Origin: CBDBLK01 sp965215445
GTDB lineage: Bacteria > Bdellovibrionota > Bacteriovoracia > Bacteriovoracales > Bacteriovoracaceae
DNA length: 64,000 nucleotides
NCBI GenBank assembly: GCA_965215445.1
Contig: CBDCDT010000002.1
Location: 1,426,001-1,490,000 of the forward strand
Direction: 5' to 3'
This document shows, piece after piece, positions 17,457 to 25,152 of this stretch. A program made the position numbers and the translations under genes. Numbering within the stretch: position 1 is the first letter of the stretch; each line of letters starts with the position of its first letter. The notes under the pieces are model-generated. The model worked only from the letters and a program-made list of their open reading frames with translations. It was not told the DNA's origin and did no database searches.

Positions 17457-18221
17457 ATGAAAATTTTAGCTTTGATTTTGACCTTGGCCCTGACAATTTC
17501 CACTCAGGCCTCGTGGTTAAATTCTTTTTGGGTCAGCCTTAAGCAAACACTGGGAATAGACGGCCAAATTTTACGCTCTCCGATTCTGCCACCAGAAAGT
17601 GCGCTCAAAGGCAAGCACTCACCCGACGAAAGCAAACGGCGCTGGAAGGCCAGGAGTTTTTCACCCGAGGAACAAACCAGCAGCGACCGCACCTTTTTAC
17701 TGGAGGCCTTTCAGGTCGTGCGCCAAACGTCTCCTTCGCAACAACAACTGAATCGCTGGATGAGCGTTATCGGACAAGGGGGAAACCGGGAGGGCATTTA
17801 CAGATCCATGGTTTTAGACCGCTTTTATGCCGACCTCGAAACCGGCAAACATCCCATTTCTACGGATGCCTTAAAGTTTGCGACAACTTTTCACACCCGC
17901 TTTTTGATTGGAGAATGGAAAGCTGATGCATGGAGCACGGGCAATTTTTATCACCTCAAGCGCACCACCGTCGAACGCGCTCTGGAAGTCTTCGATGCCT
18001 TTGGCCTGGAAAGAGAGGAAGATATGTATCGCTGGTACGCTATCGTCGCCGCCCACCTGGCGGAACACTACTCCAAGGCCTTTGAATCAGAAGTACGTCG
18101 GGAAACTCTTCGGGAAAACCATTTTTCCTGGGCCAAACAAATGCCCTGGCAGCAAATCAAGTCAGAACTCATCATTCGCTTGCACAAGGCCTACAACTCG
18201 TTATCCCGGCCTTCCAATTGA
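17457..18221 (+). CDS. Hypothetical exported protein
   Basis: 254 residues, not recognised. It starts 15 bases after tsaE behind GGAGAAGATAGC and opens with a clean signal peptide (ILALILTLALTISTQA, cleavage before SWLNS). The mature part is helical and charged, without cysteines, and includes RRWKARSFSPEEQ, a YADLETGKHP loop and MYRWYAIVAAHLAEHYSKAF. It probably forms the tail of the pdxJ operon. Periplasmic location is inferred from the signal only. Confidence 0.6.
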   Translation: MKILALILTLALTISTQASWLNSFWVSLKQTLGIDGQILRSPILPPESALKGKHSPDESKRRWKARSFSPEEQTSSDRTFLLEAFQVVRQTSPSQQQLNRWMSVIGQGGNREGIYRSMVLDRFYADLETGKHPISTDALKFATTFHTRFLIGEWKADAWSTGNFYHLKRTTVERALEVFDAFGLEREEDMYRWYAIVAAHLAEHYSKAFESEVRRETLRENHFSWAKQMPWQQIKSELIIRLHKAYNSLSRPSN

Positions 18222-18247
18222 CAAAATGCCTTCCCTATTCAAAAAAA

Positions 18248-18276
18248 TTCCACCCCACCGATTTTTGTGCCATAAT
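18248..18276 (+). promoter_or_regulatory. Promoter of cysteine-rich cassette 1, apparently leaderless
   Basis: CATAAT at 18271-18276 sits six bases before the ATG at 18283, so transcription should begin at or next to the start codon. TTCCAC at 18248-18253, 17 bases upstream, is a weak -35 box behind a run of A. The same layout recurs at 19410-19438 and, on the other strand, at 43178-43206 with a perfect TATAAT. No Shine-Dalgarno is present. Confidence 0.6.
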
Positions 18277-18282
18277 AAACCC

Positions 18283-18872
18283 ATGAAGCGACAAAATACC
18301 CTCTTGACGCCCCCCCCCGTGGATTCCGCCAACTTTTAAATTTTACCTGCGCTCTCATCCTAAATACCTTCATTTCGGCCTCATCAACCCATACGCCGAT
18401 TTGCCCACCAGGGCAGACTTTGGATACCTCGGATTGCACCTGCAAGGCAGCACCTCCGGCAGCAAAAAAGGATATAGTATGCAGTACCCTATGCTGGAAC
18501 GGAATATCCTCATGCTCAGACGCATATAAGACAAAAGGCCATGCAACTCTTCAAGATGCTGCAACAGAGTGCCGTACCAAAGGAAAACTTCTCTGTGTGA
18601 ACTGTCCAGGCAAAACTGCTCCTGACTACGAATCTACTCCTATGGCTGATAAGATATGTAATTGCTCTTTCGTCTTCACATGCAGAACCAAATGCGGCAG
18701 TAACAATAACTTCATACACCGCGAATACCCCAATCTGGGCATAGATGATTCCGCTGCTACCCAAAAATTTTGCGACACCGCCGGCACCGGCTTCAAAACT
18801 GCCAACAGGGTCTGCTCCGTCAGCGGCGGCCCTCCCATCAAAGACTGCTCCTGCACTGCAGATGTACCTTAG
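18283..18872 (+). CDS. Poly-C-switched cysteine-rich secreted protein, cassette 1 (frame-off as sequenced)
   Basis: An ATG opens MKRQNTLLTPPP, then a nine-C tract (18310-18318). As written, translation stops after 18 residues (VDSANF, TAA at 18337). In the next frame the sequence is open from the tract to TAG at 18870: RGFRQLL, a hydrophobic signal core (NFTCALILNTFISA), then ICPPGQTLDTSDCTCK and a Cys-rich domain. That frame has no start codon of its own before the signal peptide. One added C (or a -1 slip) gives a 196-residue product with 17 cysteines after the signal. Copies at 19445 and 42564-43171 share promoter, start and tract but differ in the mature part. Function unknown; probably surface or secreted. 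Confidence 0.75.
18310..18318 (+). repeat. Homopolymeric C tract (9) in cassette 1
   Basis: Nine C in a row between the start codon and the signal peptide. Tracts like this slip during replication, and in several bacteria poly-C or poly-G tracts of this length switch surface genes on and off. Confidence 0.9.
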
Positions 18873-18898
18873 GCGAATACCCCTGTCGGCAAAACCAA

Positions 18899-19285
18899 TT
18901 ATTTAATCGAAAGCCACCCGAATTTGGCCATCACCAAAATGGCACCGATGGAACTGGCGTATAAAAGGCCCATTCTCACGGTTAGCGTCGTGTTCAATTG
19001 CTCAATTTTTTCTCCAAGATCGGAGCGAACCTTTTCAATTCTTAGTTCAAGTTCGGCCCGGTTTTTTTCAATATCTTTCTTGAGTTCGGAACGGATCGTT
19101 TCAATTTTAACATCAAGTTCCTTAATATCTCTTTGAACATCGGTAATATCACGTTTGGTGGCCAAAGTTGAGTTGATAATTTCATACAAAACCAAGGCCT
19201 GCGCTTTGGCCTGCTCGTCAGGGACTCCGGCCCTCATCAGGCGTTCAGCATATTCCAACGTATTTAATCCATTTGTGGTCATCAT
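18899..19285 (-). CDS. DUF1640-like coiled-coil protein with C-terminal membrane anchor
   Basis: 128 residues. It starts LNTLEYAERLMRAGVPDEQA and KAQALVLYEIIN, the usual opening of the DUF1640/CCDC90-like bacterial family, and continues ATKRDITDVQRDIKELD into a long coiled coil (about residues 45-100). It ends in one membrane segment (GLLYASSIGAILVMAKFGW). GGGAG precedes the tandem ATG pair at 19280-19285; either may be used. It sits between cassettes 1 and 2, on the opposite strand. Members are often found in accessory regions; the role is unknown. Confidence 0.75.
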   Translation of the reverse strand: MMTTNGLNTLEYAERLMRAGVPDEQAKAQALVLYEIINSTLATKRDITDVQRDIKELDVKIETIRSELKKDIEKNRAELELRIEKVRSDLGEKIEQLNTTLTVRMGLLYASSIGAILVMAKFGWLSIK

Positions 19286-19409
19286 TTCTCCCTTTTAAGG
19301 CCTATCGTCCTCTTAAAAACTTTCTTTAAAGTTTAGTCTGAGTTTGTATTCTTGCAAAGACCTATAAAATACTTCCAGTTTTCTTGATAGGTCGATTATT
19401 CAAAAAAAA

Positions 19410-19438
19410 TTCCACCCCACCGATTTTTGTGCCATAAT
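19410..19438 (+). promoter_or_regulatory. Promoter of cysteine-rich cassette 2, apparently leaderless
   Basis: TTCCAC at 19410-19415, 17-base spacer, CATAAT at 19433-19438, then six bases to the ATG at 19445. Nearly identical to cassette 1 from the A run through the start codon. Confidence 0.6.
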
Positions 19439-19444
19439 AAACCC

Positions 19445-20007
19445 ATGAAGCGACAAAACACCCTCTTGACGCCCCCCCCCGTGGATTCCGCCAACTTTTA
19501 AGTTTCACCTGCGCCCTCATCCTAAACACTCTGATTTCGGCCTCATCAACCCATACGCCGATTTGCCCGCCGGGGCAGACTTTGGATACCTCGGATTGCA
19601 CCTGCAAGACGGCGACTCCCGCTCCGGCGACGCCTTCGTGCCCTTGCTCTGGGGATGGGTGCAAGCCATTTTGTAAAGGGATATGCCCACACTCTGCAAA
19701 CATAGAATTGTATGTCAACATCACGAGATGTGAAAGCAAGTGTATTTCTAGTTCGACGCTTACTACTCCCAGCACTCGCTCGCAATATTATAAGTGTCCC
19801 TCATCTACTTACACAAGACGACCTAATGGATCGTGGCGATGTTCGTGGGGCCTATGTGGTAACCATTGCGGTAATTTTTCATGCTACGATAAACCAATAG
19901 GCGCAGGCGATGAAATTCTAAGGAAAGTCATTACTATAAAAGGTGAGGTCTTTTGTAGTTATTATTATAAGAGCCATATTTACAATGTTATAAGAATATG
20001 CCCCTGA
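19445..20007 (+). CDS. Poly-C-switched cysteine-rich secreted protein, cassette 2 (frame-off as sequenced)
   Basis: Same design as cassette 1: ATG, MKRQNTLLTPPP, nine C (19472-19480), and a stop at 19499-19501 in the start frame. The other frame runs RGFRQLL, signal core SFTCALILNTLISA, ICPPGQTLDTSDCTCK, then its own Cys-rich part to TGA at 20005-20007. Joining the frames gives 187 residues, again with 17 cysteines after the signal. Differences from cassette 1 in the leader are mostly synonymous in the signal-peptide frame (for example ttt/ttc, aat/aac, acc/act), which argues that this frame is translated. After CTCK the similarity to cassette 1 disappears apart from Cys content. Confidence 0.75.
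19472..19480 (+). repeat. Homopolymeric C tract (9) in cassette 2
   Basis: Nine C at the same codon positions as in cassettes 1 and 3. Confidence 0.9.
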
Positions 20008-20066
20008 GATGCGGCCGTTTTGAGGGAAATATTTTTTGAATCACGCAAAATGCTCTTGTCGTTTAC

Positions 20067-21023
20067 TTAATCAAAAAAGGGATTCTCGATTCCGGTCAGG
20101 CCCGCCAGCAAGCGCTCCACTCCCAAGGCAATGCCGGAACAGGGGGGAAGGCCGCGGTCGAGAACGCGGTAGAGTACGCGGGGTTCGGGAAGTTGGTAGT
20201 GATAAAGTTCTCGCTTGCGCTGATTTTCGCAAGCAAAACGCCGTTTTTGTTCAGTGAGATCGGTCAGTTCACCAAAGCAGTTGGCCAGTTCCAAACCTCC
20301 CAAATAAACCTCAAAGCGCTCGCACACGGAAGGGTCACTCTCTTTTGCACGCGCAAGGGCCGCCAGTTGGATCGGGTATTCCTTGAGGATGAGCAGGGGA
20401 ATTTTTTTGATGTGAGGTTCGATGACATTTAAAAAGACCAGAAAAAAGAGGTCGTCCCAATAGCGCTGGCGTTCGGGGTAAAGCTCGGGGAATAATTCGC
20501 CCACGCACCTTTGCAAACTCTCTAAAGTTGTATGTTGGCGCAAGGAAAACCCCGCCCAGCGCTGGAAGGCCTCTTCGACAGTGAGCCATTCGGGGCGGGG
20601 AGGAATTTTGTCGAGTGTGGAAAAACCTTGCCCTTGCAAACATCGGTGGCAATGGGCCAGAAGCTCCACCACGTCTTCGGCAATCACCTGGTAATTTTGT
20701 CCCACCCGGTACCACTCCAGCATTAAAAATTGCCGGCGGTGGGTGCTCGAATCCGGTTCGTCACGAAAACAATAATTCAAGGAAAAGAGGTCGCCGAAAC
20801 CTTCAGACAGGAGTTCCTTGAGGGCAAATTCGGGGGAAGTGTGCAAATACAGGGGAAGCGTTTTTCGCCCGCGCACGGAAAAGAGTTGGAAGGGGTGGAG
20901 ATGGGCCTCAAGTCCTGGATGAGGGACTGCGGGAGGTGTCAAAACATCGCGGAAACCCCGCTCCCGAAAAAAGTCCCGAACGCTCTGTTGCAAAAGAAAA
21001 GGCCCATGGCGAGTTGTATTCAC
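20067..21023 (-). CDS. epmA: EF-P lysine lysyltransferase EpmA (GenX/PoxA)
   Basis: 318 residues from a GTG at 21021-21023. It is a class II lysyl-tRNA synthetase catalytic core without the anticodon-binding domain, as in EpmA: LHTSPEFALKELL, NYCFRDEPDSSTHRRQFLMLEWY (motif 2), GGLELANCFGELTD and SGIALGVERLL (motif 3). EpmA attaches beta-lysine to elongation factor P so that ribosomes pass polyproline. The partner gene epmB and efp are not in the window. Divergent from ftsY. The product could matter for proteins with PPP runs, such as the Pro-tract cassettes nearby, but that is only a thought. Confidence 0.9.
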   Translation of the reverse strand: MNTTRHGPFLLQQSVRDFFRERGFRDVLTPPAVPHPGLEAHLHPFQLFSVRGRKTLPLYLHTSPEFALKELLSEGFGDLFSLNYCFRDEPDSSTHRRQFLMLEWYRVGQNYQVIAEDVVELLAHCHRCLQGQGFSTLDKIPPRPEWLTVEEAFQRWAGFSLRQHTTLESLQRCVGELFPELYPERQRYWDDLFFLVFLNVIEPHIKKIPLLILKEYPIQLAALARAKESDPSVCERFEVYLGGLELANCFGELTDLTEQKRRFACENQRKRELYHYQLPEPRVLYRVLDRGLPPCSGIALGVERLLAGLTGIENPFFD

Positions 21024-21084
21024 AGCATTTAGGGTGTACCCAAGTGAGAACGGTTTTGGCCATATTCACCGATTGGGGTTTTTT

Positions 21085-22152
21085 ATGTCACAGTGGCAAA
21101 TAGGTAACGGAGATATTGCCGGCCTTGCATCCCTCTTTTTCGTCACGGGAAGTGCCCTCTGCGTCTTTTGGTCGGCCTGGCGAACTCCCCAAGGCCTTGA
21201 CGACTCTCAAAGTGCTGCAAATTGGGGCGCGCGCCTGCACGCAGGCCTTGCCTCTTCCCGCCATCAAATCTGGGGAAAACTGAGCGACCTTCTGCTGGGC
21301 CGGGACTTGACCGAAGAACAGTGGGAAGAAATCGAAGAATTGCTTTACGGGGCCGATCTCAGGCCGGAACTAGTGGAAGAGTTGGTGCAGCATCTGCGCC
21401 AGGAAGTCCGCAGCAAAAAACTTGAAGAGGATAAACTCAAACAAACCTTCTTTGAATTTCTCAAAAACAAAATGCTGCCAGTGCAGGCCAAAGTGGCCGC
21501 TGAAAACGCCGGAAGTGGGGAAAGGCCCTGCGTGATTGCCTTTGTGGGAGTCAACGGTGCGGGCAAGACCACCACACTGGGAAAGCTGGCCGCCCGCCTG
21601 AGTGCCCAGGGGAATAAAGTCGTGGTGGGGGCCTGCGATACCTTCCGGGCGGCGGCGGTGGAACAGCTTGAAATTTGGTGCAAACGCGCGGGAGTGCACA
21701 TGGTCAGTGCCAAATCGGGCACTGCTCCCAGTGGCGTCGGTCATCAGGCCTTGCAAATTGCTCTACGCGACAAGGCCGATTATTGTTTGCTTGATACCGC
21801 CGGGCGTCTGCCAACCCACGGCAATTTGATGGAGGAACTTGTCAAATTCAAACGAGTTTTGACCAAGTTAGACCCCCGCGCCCCTCAGCACGTTTGGCTG
21901 GTCATGGATGCCATCACCGGACAAAATGGACTTGCCCAGGCCGAAGAATTTCACCGTGCGCTAGAACTTACGGGGCTGATTTTCACCAAATGCGATAGTT
22001 CTTCCAGGGCCGGAAGTGCCGTTTCCATTGTGGAACGGCTCCAACTGCCCATCCGCTATATTGGTGTGGGAGAGAGTGTCGAAGACCTCAACACTTTTGA
22101 CCTGGATCAATATCTCCAAGCGTTACTGGGTATATCCCCCTCCGTGAGTTAA
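21085..22152 (+). CDS. ftsY: Signal recognition particle receptor FtsY
   Basis: 355 residues from the ATG at 21085. An N-terminal hydrophobic segment (AGLASLFFVTGSALCVFWSAW) may anchor it to the membrane. The NG domain follows: helical N (LLLGRDLTEEQWEEIEELLYGADL), G1 GVNGAGKTTTLGKLA, CDTFRAAAVEQLE, DTAGRLPTHGNLMEEL, G4 TKCDSSSRAG (usually TKLDGTAKGG) and IGVGESVEDL. It receives SRP-ribosome complexes at the membrane. The acidic A domain typical of Escherichia coli FtsY is absent. An ATG-like start at 21034 is possible but would place 17 extra residues before the membrane segment. Confidence 0.93.
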   Translation: MSQWQIGNGDIAGLASLFFVTGSALCVFWSAWRTPQGLDDSQSAANWGARLHAGLASSRHQIWGKLSDLLLGRDLTEEQWEEIEELLYGADLRPELVEELVQHLRQEVRSKKLEEDKLKQTFFEFLKNKMLPVQAKVAAENAGSGERPCVIAFVGVNGAGKTTTLGKLAARLSAQGNKVVVGACDTFRAAAVEQLEIWCKRAGVHMVSAKSGTAPSGVGHQALQIALRDKADYCLLDTAGRLPTHGNLMEELVKFKRVLTKLDPRAPQHVWLVMDAITGQNGLAQAEEFHRALELTGLIFTKCDSSSRAGSAVSIVERLQLPIRYIGVGESVEDLNTFDLDQYLQALLGISPSVS

Positions 22153-22164
22153 AATTTATTGACA

Positions 22165-22497
22165 ATGAACCTCGATAAATCCTACACTCTGGGCGTGGAT
22201 AGTACAGAAAGTGTTAGGGATTATGAAATTCTCGGTTACAAGGTGCGGCTTCGCAGTTCTGAAGTCCCCGGTTCCGAGACTCCTGGCCGGATTGTCGATC
22301 ACGTCCGTGAAAGGGCGGATGTGCTTTTGAATAAAATGCCCCATTTAGAACGAGGTGAGGCCGCGCTTTTGGTGGCGCTCTCCCTCGCGCAGGAGAAATT
22401 TGAATTGCAGGCGGAATTTCGCGAAAACGTGGATCACTTTCACAAAGTCGCAGAAAATGCCCTCCAAAGCATCGAGAGTATTTCCCCTGCACCCTAA
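22165..22497 (+). CDS. zapA: Cell division protein ZapA
   Basis: 110 residues. The N-terminal half (KSYTLGVDST, DYEILGYKVRLRSSE) has the ZapA fold, and the helix VDHVRERADVLLNKMPHLERGEAALLVALSLAQEKF matches the coiled-coil dimerisation region. ZapA crosslinks FtsZ filaments at the division site. I prefer the ATG at 22165 over a TTG two codons upstream. It lies 12 bases after ftsY and 50 before fthC; in many proteobacteria the 6S RNA gene sits between zapA and fthC, but this gap is too short for it. Confidence 0.8.
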   Translation: MNLDKSYTLGVDSTESVRDYEILGYKVRLRSSEVPGSETPGRIVDHVRERADVLLNKMPHLERGEAALLVALSLAQEKFELQAEFRENVDHFHKVAENALQSIESISPAP

Positions 22498-22547
22498 ATG
22501 TTATCGATTCCCACGGGGCCTTTCCCGCACTTTTTGAACATTGATGA

Positions 22548-23147
22548 ATGAACAATGAAGACTTCAAGTCTCTCAAGCGGGTTTTGCGTCGGCGCTTGCG
22601 CCAGAACAGGCCTTCACCGGAGACGTGCCGAAAGCAAGATGGCCAAATCAGCGCTCGCTTAAATGAGCTTTTTCAAAATTGGCCGAAGTTTGCCGGAATT
22701 GAAGCAAGTGCTATCCCTGAACATTTTACAATAGGTGGTTACGCCCCTTTGCCGGGAGAAGTTCATTGGCACGAGGGCCTTGCCAAAAAGTATAGTGGGC
22801 GGGTTTGTTTTCCCGCCCTTCGTCGGGGAGAAATGAAATTTTGTCGCTGTCGTTTGCAGGATTTAATAAAAACGCGGGAGTTTGGGGCCTGTCTGCCCAC
22901 TCCGCCCGCAAATGCCCCCGAAACCAGGCCCGAGGTGGTATTGGTTCCCGGACTCGCTTTTACCCGCACGGGAAAGCGCTTGGGCAGAGGGAAAGGTTTT
23001 TACGACCGCTATTTGGCCGATTACCCGGGAATCAAAATCGGCCTGGCCTTTCCGGAACAGTTGTTGGAAGACATTCCCACCGAGGCCCACGACGTCCCGA
23101 TGGATTTAGTGGTTTGTGCAGATGGTGTCTTTGATTTAAGGATTTAA
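22548..23147 (+). CDS. fthC: 5-formyltetrahydrofolate cyclo-ligase
   Basis: 199 residues, family length. Motifs: LKRVLRRRLRQNR at the N-terminus, GGYAPLPGEV, VLVPGLAFTRTGKRLGRGKGFYDRYL (ATP and folate binding) and AHDVPMDLVV. It converts 5-formyl-THF to 5,10-methenyl-THF (also called YgfA/Fau). The C-terminal codons and stop lie in the 8-base tandem repeat at 23133; the stop is in the second unit, so changes in copy number downstream would not alter the protein. Confidence 0.92.
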   Translation: MNNEDFKSLKRVLRRRLRQNRPSPETCRKQDGQISARLNELFQNWPKFAGIEASAIPEHFTIGGYAPLPGEVHWHEGLAKKYSGRVCFPALRRGEMKFCRCRLQDLIKTREFGACLPTPPANAPETRPEVVLVPGLAFTRTGKRLGRGKGFYDRYLADYPGIKIGLAFPEQLLEDIPTEAHDVPMDLVVCADGVFDLRI

Positions 23148-23164
23148 GGATTTAAGGATTTAAG
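23133..23164 (+). repeat. Four tandem copies of an 8-base unit
   Basis: GATTTAAG is repeated four times without mismatch. The array contains the fthC stop and ends at the GGAG ribosome binding site of rny, so repeat number sets the spacing between the two genes. Confidence 0.9.
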
Positions 23165-23176
23165 GAGAAATAAATA

Positions 23177-24727
23177 ATGGAAATTCTGATTGCAATTTTA
23201 TGTTTGATAGCAGGTCTGGGAGTGGGTTACTTCCTGCGCCACCACTTCGCCCAACTCGAACAAAGAGAAAGGCGCGAAAAGGGCGATCAAATTATCAAGG
23301 GCGCCAAAGATCAGGCAAGCGAAATCAAATACCGCGCCAGAAAAGAGTCCAAAGATATTATCCGCGAGGAACGCAAGCAACTCGAAATGGAAATGGGCCA
23401 TAAGGAAAAGAATTTAAAGCGCCAGGAGCGGGATTTCGCCCAATCCGAAGCGCGCCTGGAAAACGAAAGGGAAGGCCTCAAAAAGGAGACGCAAAATCTC
23501 AAGGAGCGGGAATCCAAATTGGAAGAAGAATTTGGAAAGATTGAGCGTGAAGTCCAATCCTTTCAAAAACAGCGTTCTGAGCTGACTGAAAAACTCTCTC
23601 AGATTGCCCAGATGACCCGGGAACAGGCCAAGACGGAATTAATCTCTCAGATGGAAGAGGCAGCGCGGGTCGATTTTGCCAAGATGGTGCGCAAAATCGA
23701 GGAAGAAACCAAGGAAAACGCCGAATCCAAGGCCAAACGCCTGATTGGAATCGCCATCCAGCGCTTTGCCGGCGAATATGTGGCGGAAAAAACCATCTCC
23801 ACGGTGGATTTACCCAACGACGAACTCAAGGGCCGCTTGATCGGGCGGGAAGGGCGCAATATTCGCGCTTTTGAACAAATTTGCGGCGTCGATTTGATTA
23901 TCGACGATACCCCTGAATTGGTAGTGGTGTCTTCCTTTAATGTCGTCAGGAGAGAAATTGCCCGCAGAACTATTGAAAAATTGATTGCCGACGGGCGGAT
24001 TCATCCCGCCAAAATCGAGGAATTCCACGATAAATCAAAAAGCGAATTGGAAAAGGAATTGCTCGACTTAGGCCAAAAAGCGCAGATGGAAATTGGTATC
24101 CACGGGATTCACCCCGAAATACTCAAACTGGTAGGCGCGCTCAATTGGCGAACCTCCTACACTCAAAACCAGTACCAGCACGCCCTCGAGGCCTCCTTTT
24201 TGGCGGGAACGATGGCGGCGGAACTGGGCCAAAATGTCAAGCAAGCTCGCAGGGCCGCGCTACTCCACGACATTGGCAAAGTTTTGGACGCTTCGGCGGA
24301 AGGGTCACATGCCATGGTGGGGGCCGATTTTGCCAAGAAATATGGAGAATCCTCCGATGTCGTCCACGCCATCCGCGCCCACCACGACGACGAAAAACCG
24401 GAATCGGTTTTGGCCCACATTGTGGCCGCCTCGGATGCACTTTCGGGCGCCAGGCCGGGCGCGCGCAAGGCGATGGTGGAATCCTATATCTCTCGACTGA
24501 CCGACATTGAAGAAATCGTCAACAGCTTTGCCGGCGTTTCCAGGTCTTACGCCATCTCGGGAGGCCGGGAAGTGCGCGTGTTTGTGGAAAATGACAAGGT
24601 TAACGACGAAGAGACGGTTTTGCTCTCGCGGGATATTGCCAGCAAAATCGAACAGGAAATGTCCTACCCTGGAACCATTAAAATTACAGTTATGCGCGAA
24701 ACCAAGGCCGTGGGCATGGCCCGTTAA
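23177..24727 (+). CDS. rny: Ribonuclease Y
   Basis: 516 residues, the usual RNase Y length. An N-terminal membrane helix (EILIAILCLIAGLGVGYFL) is followed by a long coiled coil (about 30-200), a KH domain (LKGRLIGREGRNIRAFEQICGVDLIIDD) and an HD domain with HALEASFLAGTMAAELG, LLHDIGKVLD and HHDDEKPESVLAHIVAASDALSG. It initiates mRNA decay from the membrane. AAGGAGAAATAAATA precedes the ATG. It follows fthC, from which the octamer repeat separates it, and may be cotranscribed. Confidence 0.96.
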   Translation: MEILIAILCLIAGLGVGYFLRHHFAQLEQRERREKGDQIIKGAKDQASEIKYRARKESKDIIREERKQLEMEMGHKEKNLKRQERDFAQSEARLENEREGLKKETQNLKERESKLEEEFGKIEREVQSFQKQRSELTEKLSQIAQMTREQAKTELISQMEEAARVDFAKMVRKIEEETKENAESKAKRLIGIAIQRFAGEYVAEKTISTVDLPNDELKGRLIGREGRNIRAFEQICGVDLIIDDTPELVVVSSFNVVRREIARRTIEKLIADGRIHPAKIEEFHDKSKSELEKELLDLGQKAQMEIGIHGIHPEILKLVGALNWRTSYTQNQYQHALEASFLAGTMAAELGQNVKQARRAALLHDIGKVLDASAEGSHAMVGADFAKKYGESSDVVHAIRAHHDDEKPESVLAHIVAASDALSGARPGARKAMVESYISRLTDIEEIVNSFAGVSRSYAISGGREVRVFVENDKVNDEETVLLSRDIASKIEQEMSYPGTIKITVMRETKAVGMAR

Positions 24728-24742
24728 ATTCGAGGGAAATCA

Positions 24743-25132
24743 ATGCGAAAGGCCCCACTCAACAACTTCATTCAATCGTGCAAACACATTAAAAAAGAAG
24801 TGCAAGGCCTGGTCAATACTTTTGCAAATTCAGTGGAAAAAGACCTCAAGCACATCATCGTCGAGCGAGATTTTTCCAAGCTCTCCAAAAAATTCCGCCG
24901 GGAAAGACAATCCATCGAAAAAATAGTGGAAAAAAGCGTCTACCGCGAAATGGAGAAAATCCACCAATTTATTGGCGAACAAAAAGAGCGTTTGGAAAAA
25001 TTGCAGTCAAAAGTAGAATCTTATCTACCCGAAAAAGACCACCCGCCAAGGCCCTCCCGCAAAAAAACTACCAAAAAAGTTCGCAAAAAAACGGCCAGGA
25101 AGGCCCGCAAAAAAACCAGCAAAAAATCCTAA
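24743..25132 (+). CDS. Coiled-coil protein with histone H1-like lysine-rich tail
   Basis: 129 residues. Residues 1-95 are helical and charged (IKKEVQGLVNTFANSVEK, EKIVEKSVYREMEKIHQFIG). From about residue 100 the sequence is almost only Lys, Arg, Thr and Ser in KKTTKK, RKKTARKA and RKKTSKKS blocks, like bacterial histone H1-like or phasin/AlgP-like DNA-binding tails. Nucleic-acid binding is therefore likely but untested. It follows rny by 15 bases and may be part of its operon. The tail is built from imperfect repeats and may vary between strains. Confidence 0.6.
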   Translation: MRKAPLNNFIQSCKHIKKEVQGLVNTFANSVEKDLKHIIVERDFSKLSKKFRRERQSIEKIVEKSVYREMEKIHQFIGEQKERLEKLQSKVESYLPEKDHPPRPSRKKTTKKVRKKTARKARKKTSKKS

Positions 25133-25152
25133 AATTAGAGTATGCTAGAAGA

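Noticed and set aside
18899..19285. The coiled-coil protein as an antitoxin or immunity partner of the cassettes
   Set aside because: No toxin-like domain or pairing is visible, and cassette 3 has no such neighbour; kept only as a low-interest association.
19362..19775. Open frame antisense to cassette 2 (and a similar one at 18239-18445) reading through the C tract
   Set aside because: The antisense frame is not kept in cassette 3, and the substitutions are synonymous in the sense signal-peptide frame instead.
22498..22547. Place where 6S RNA (ssrS) usually lies between zapA and fthC
   Set aside because: Only 50 bases are available; 6S RNA needs about 180.
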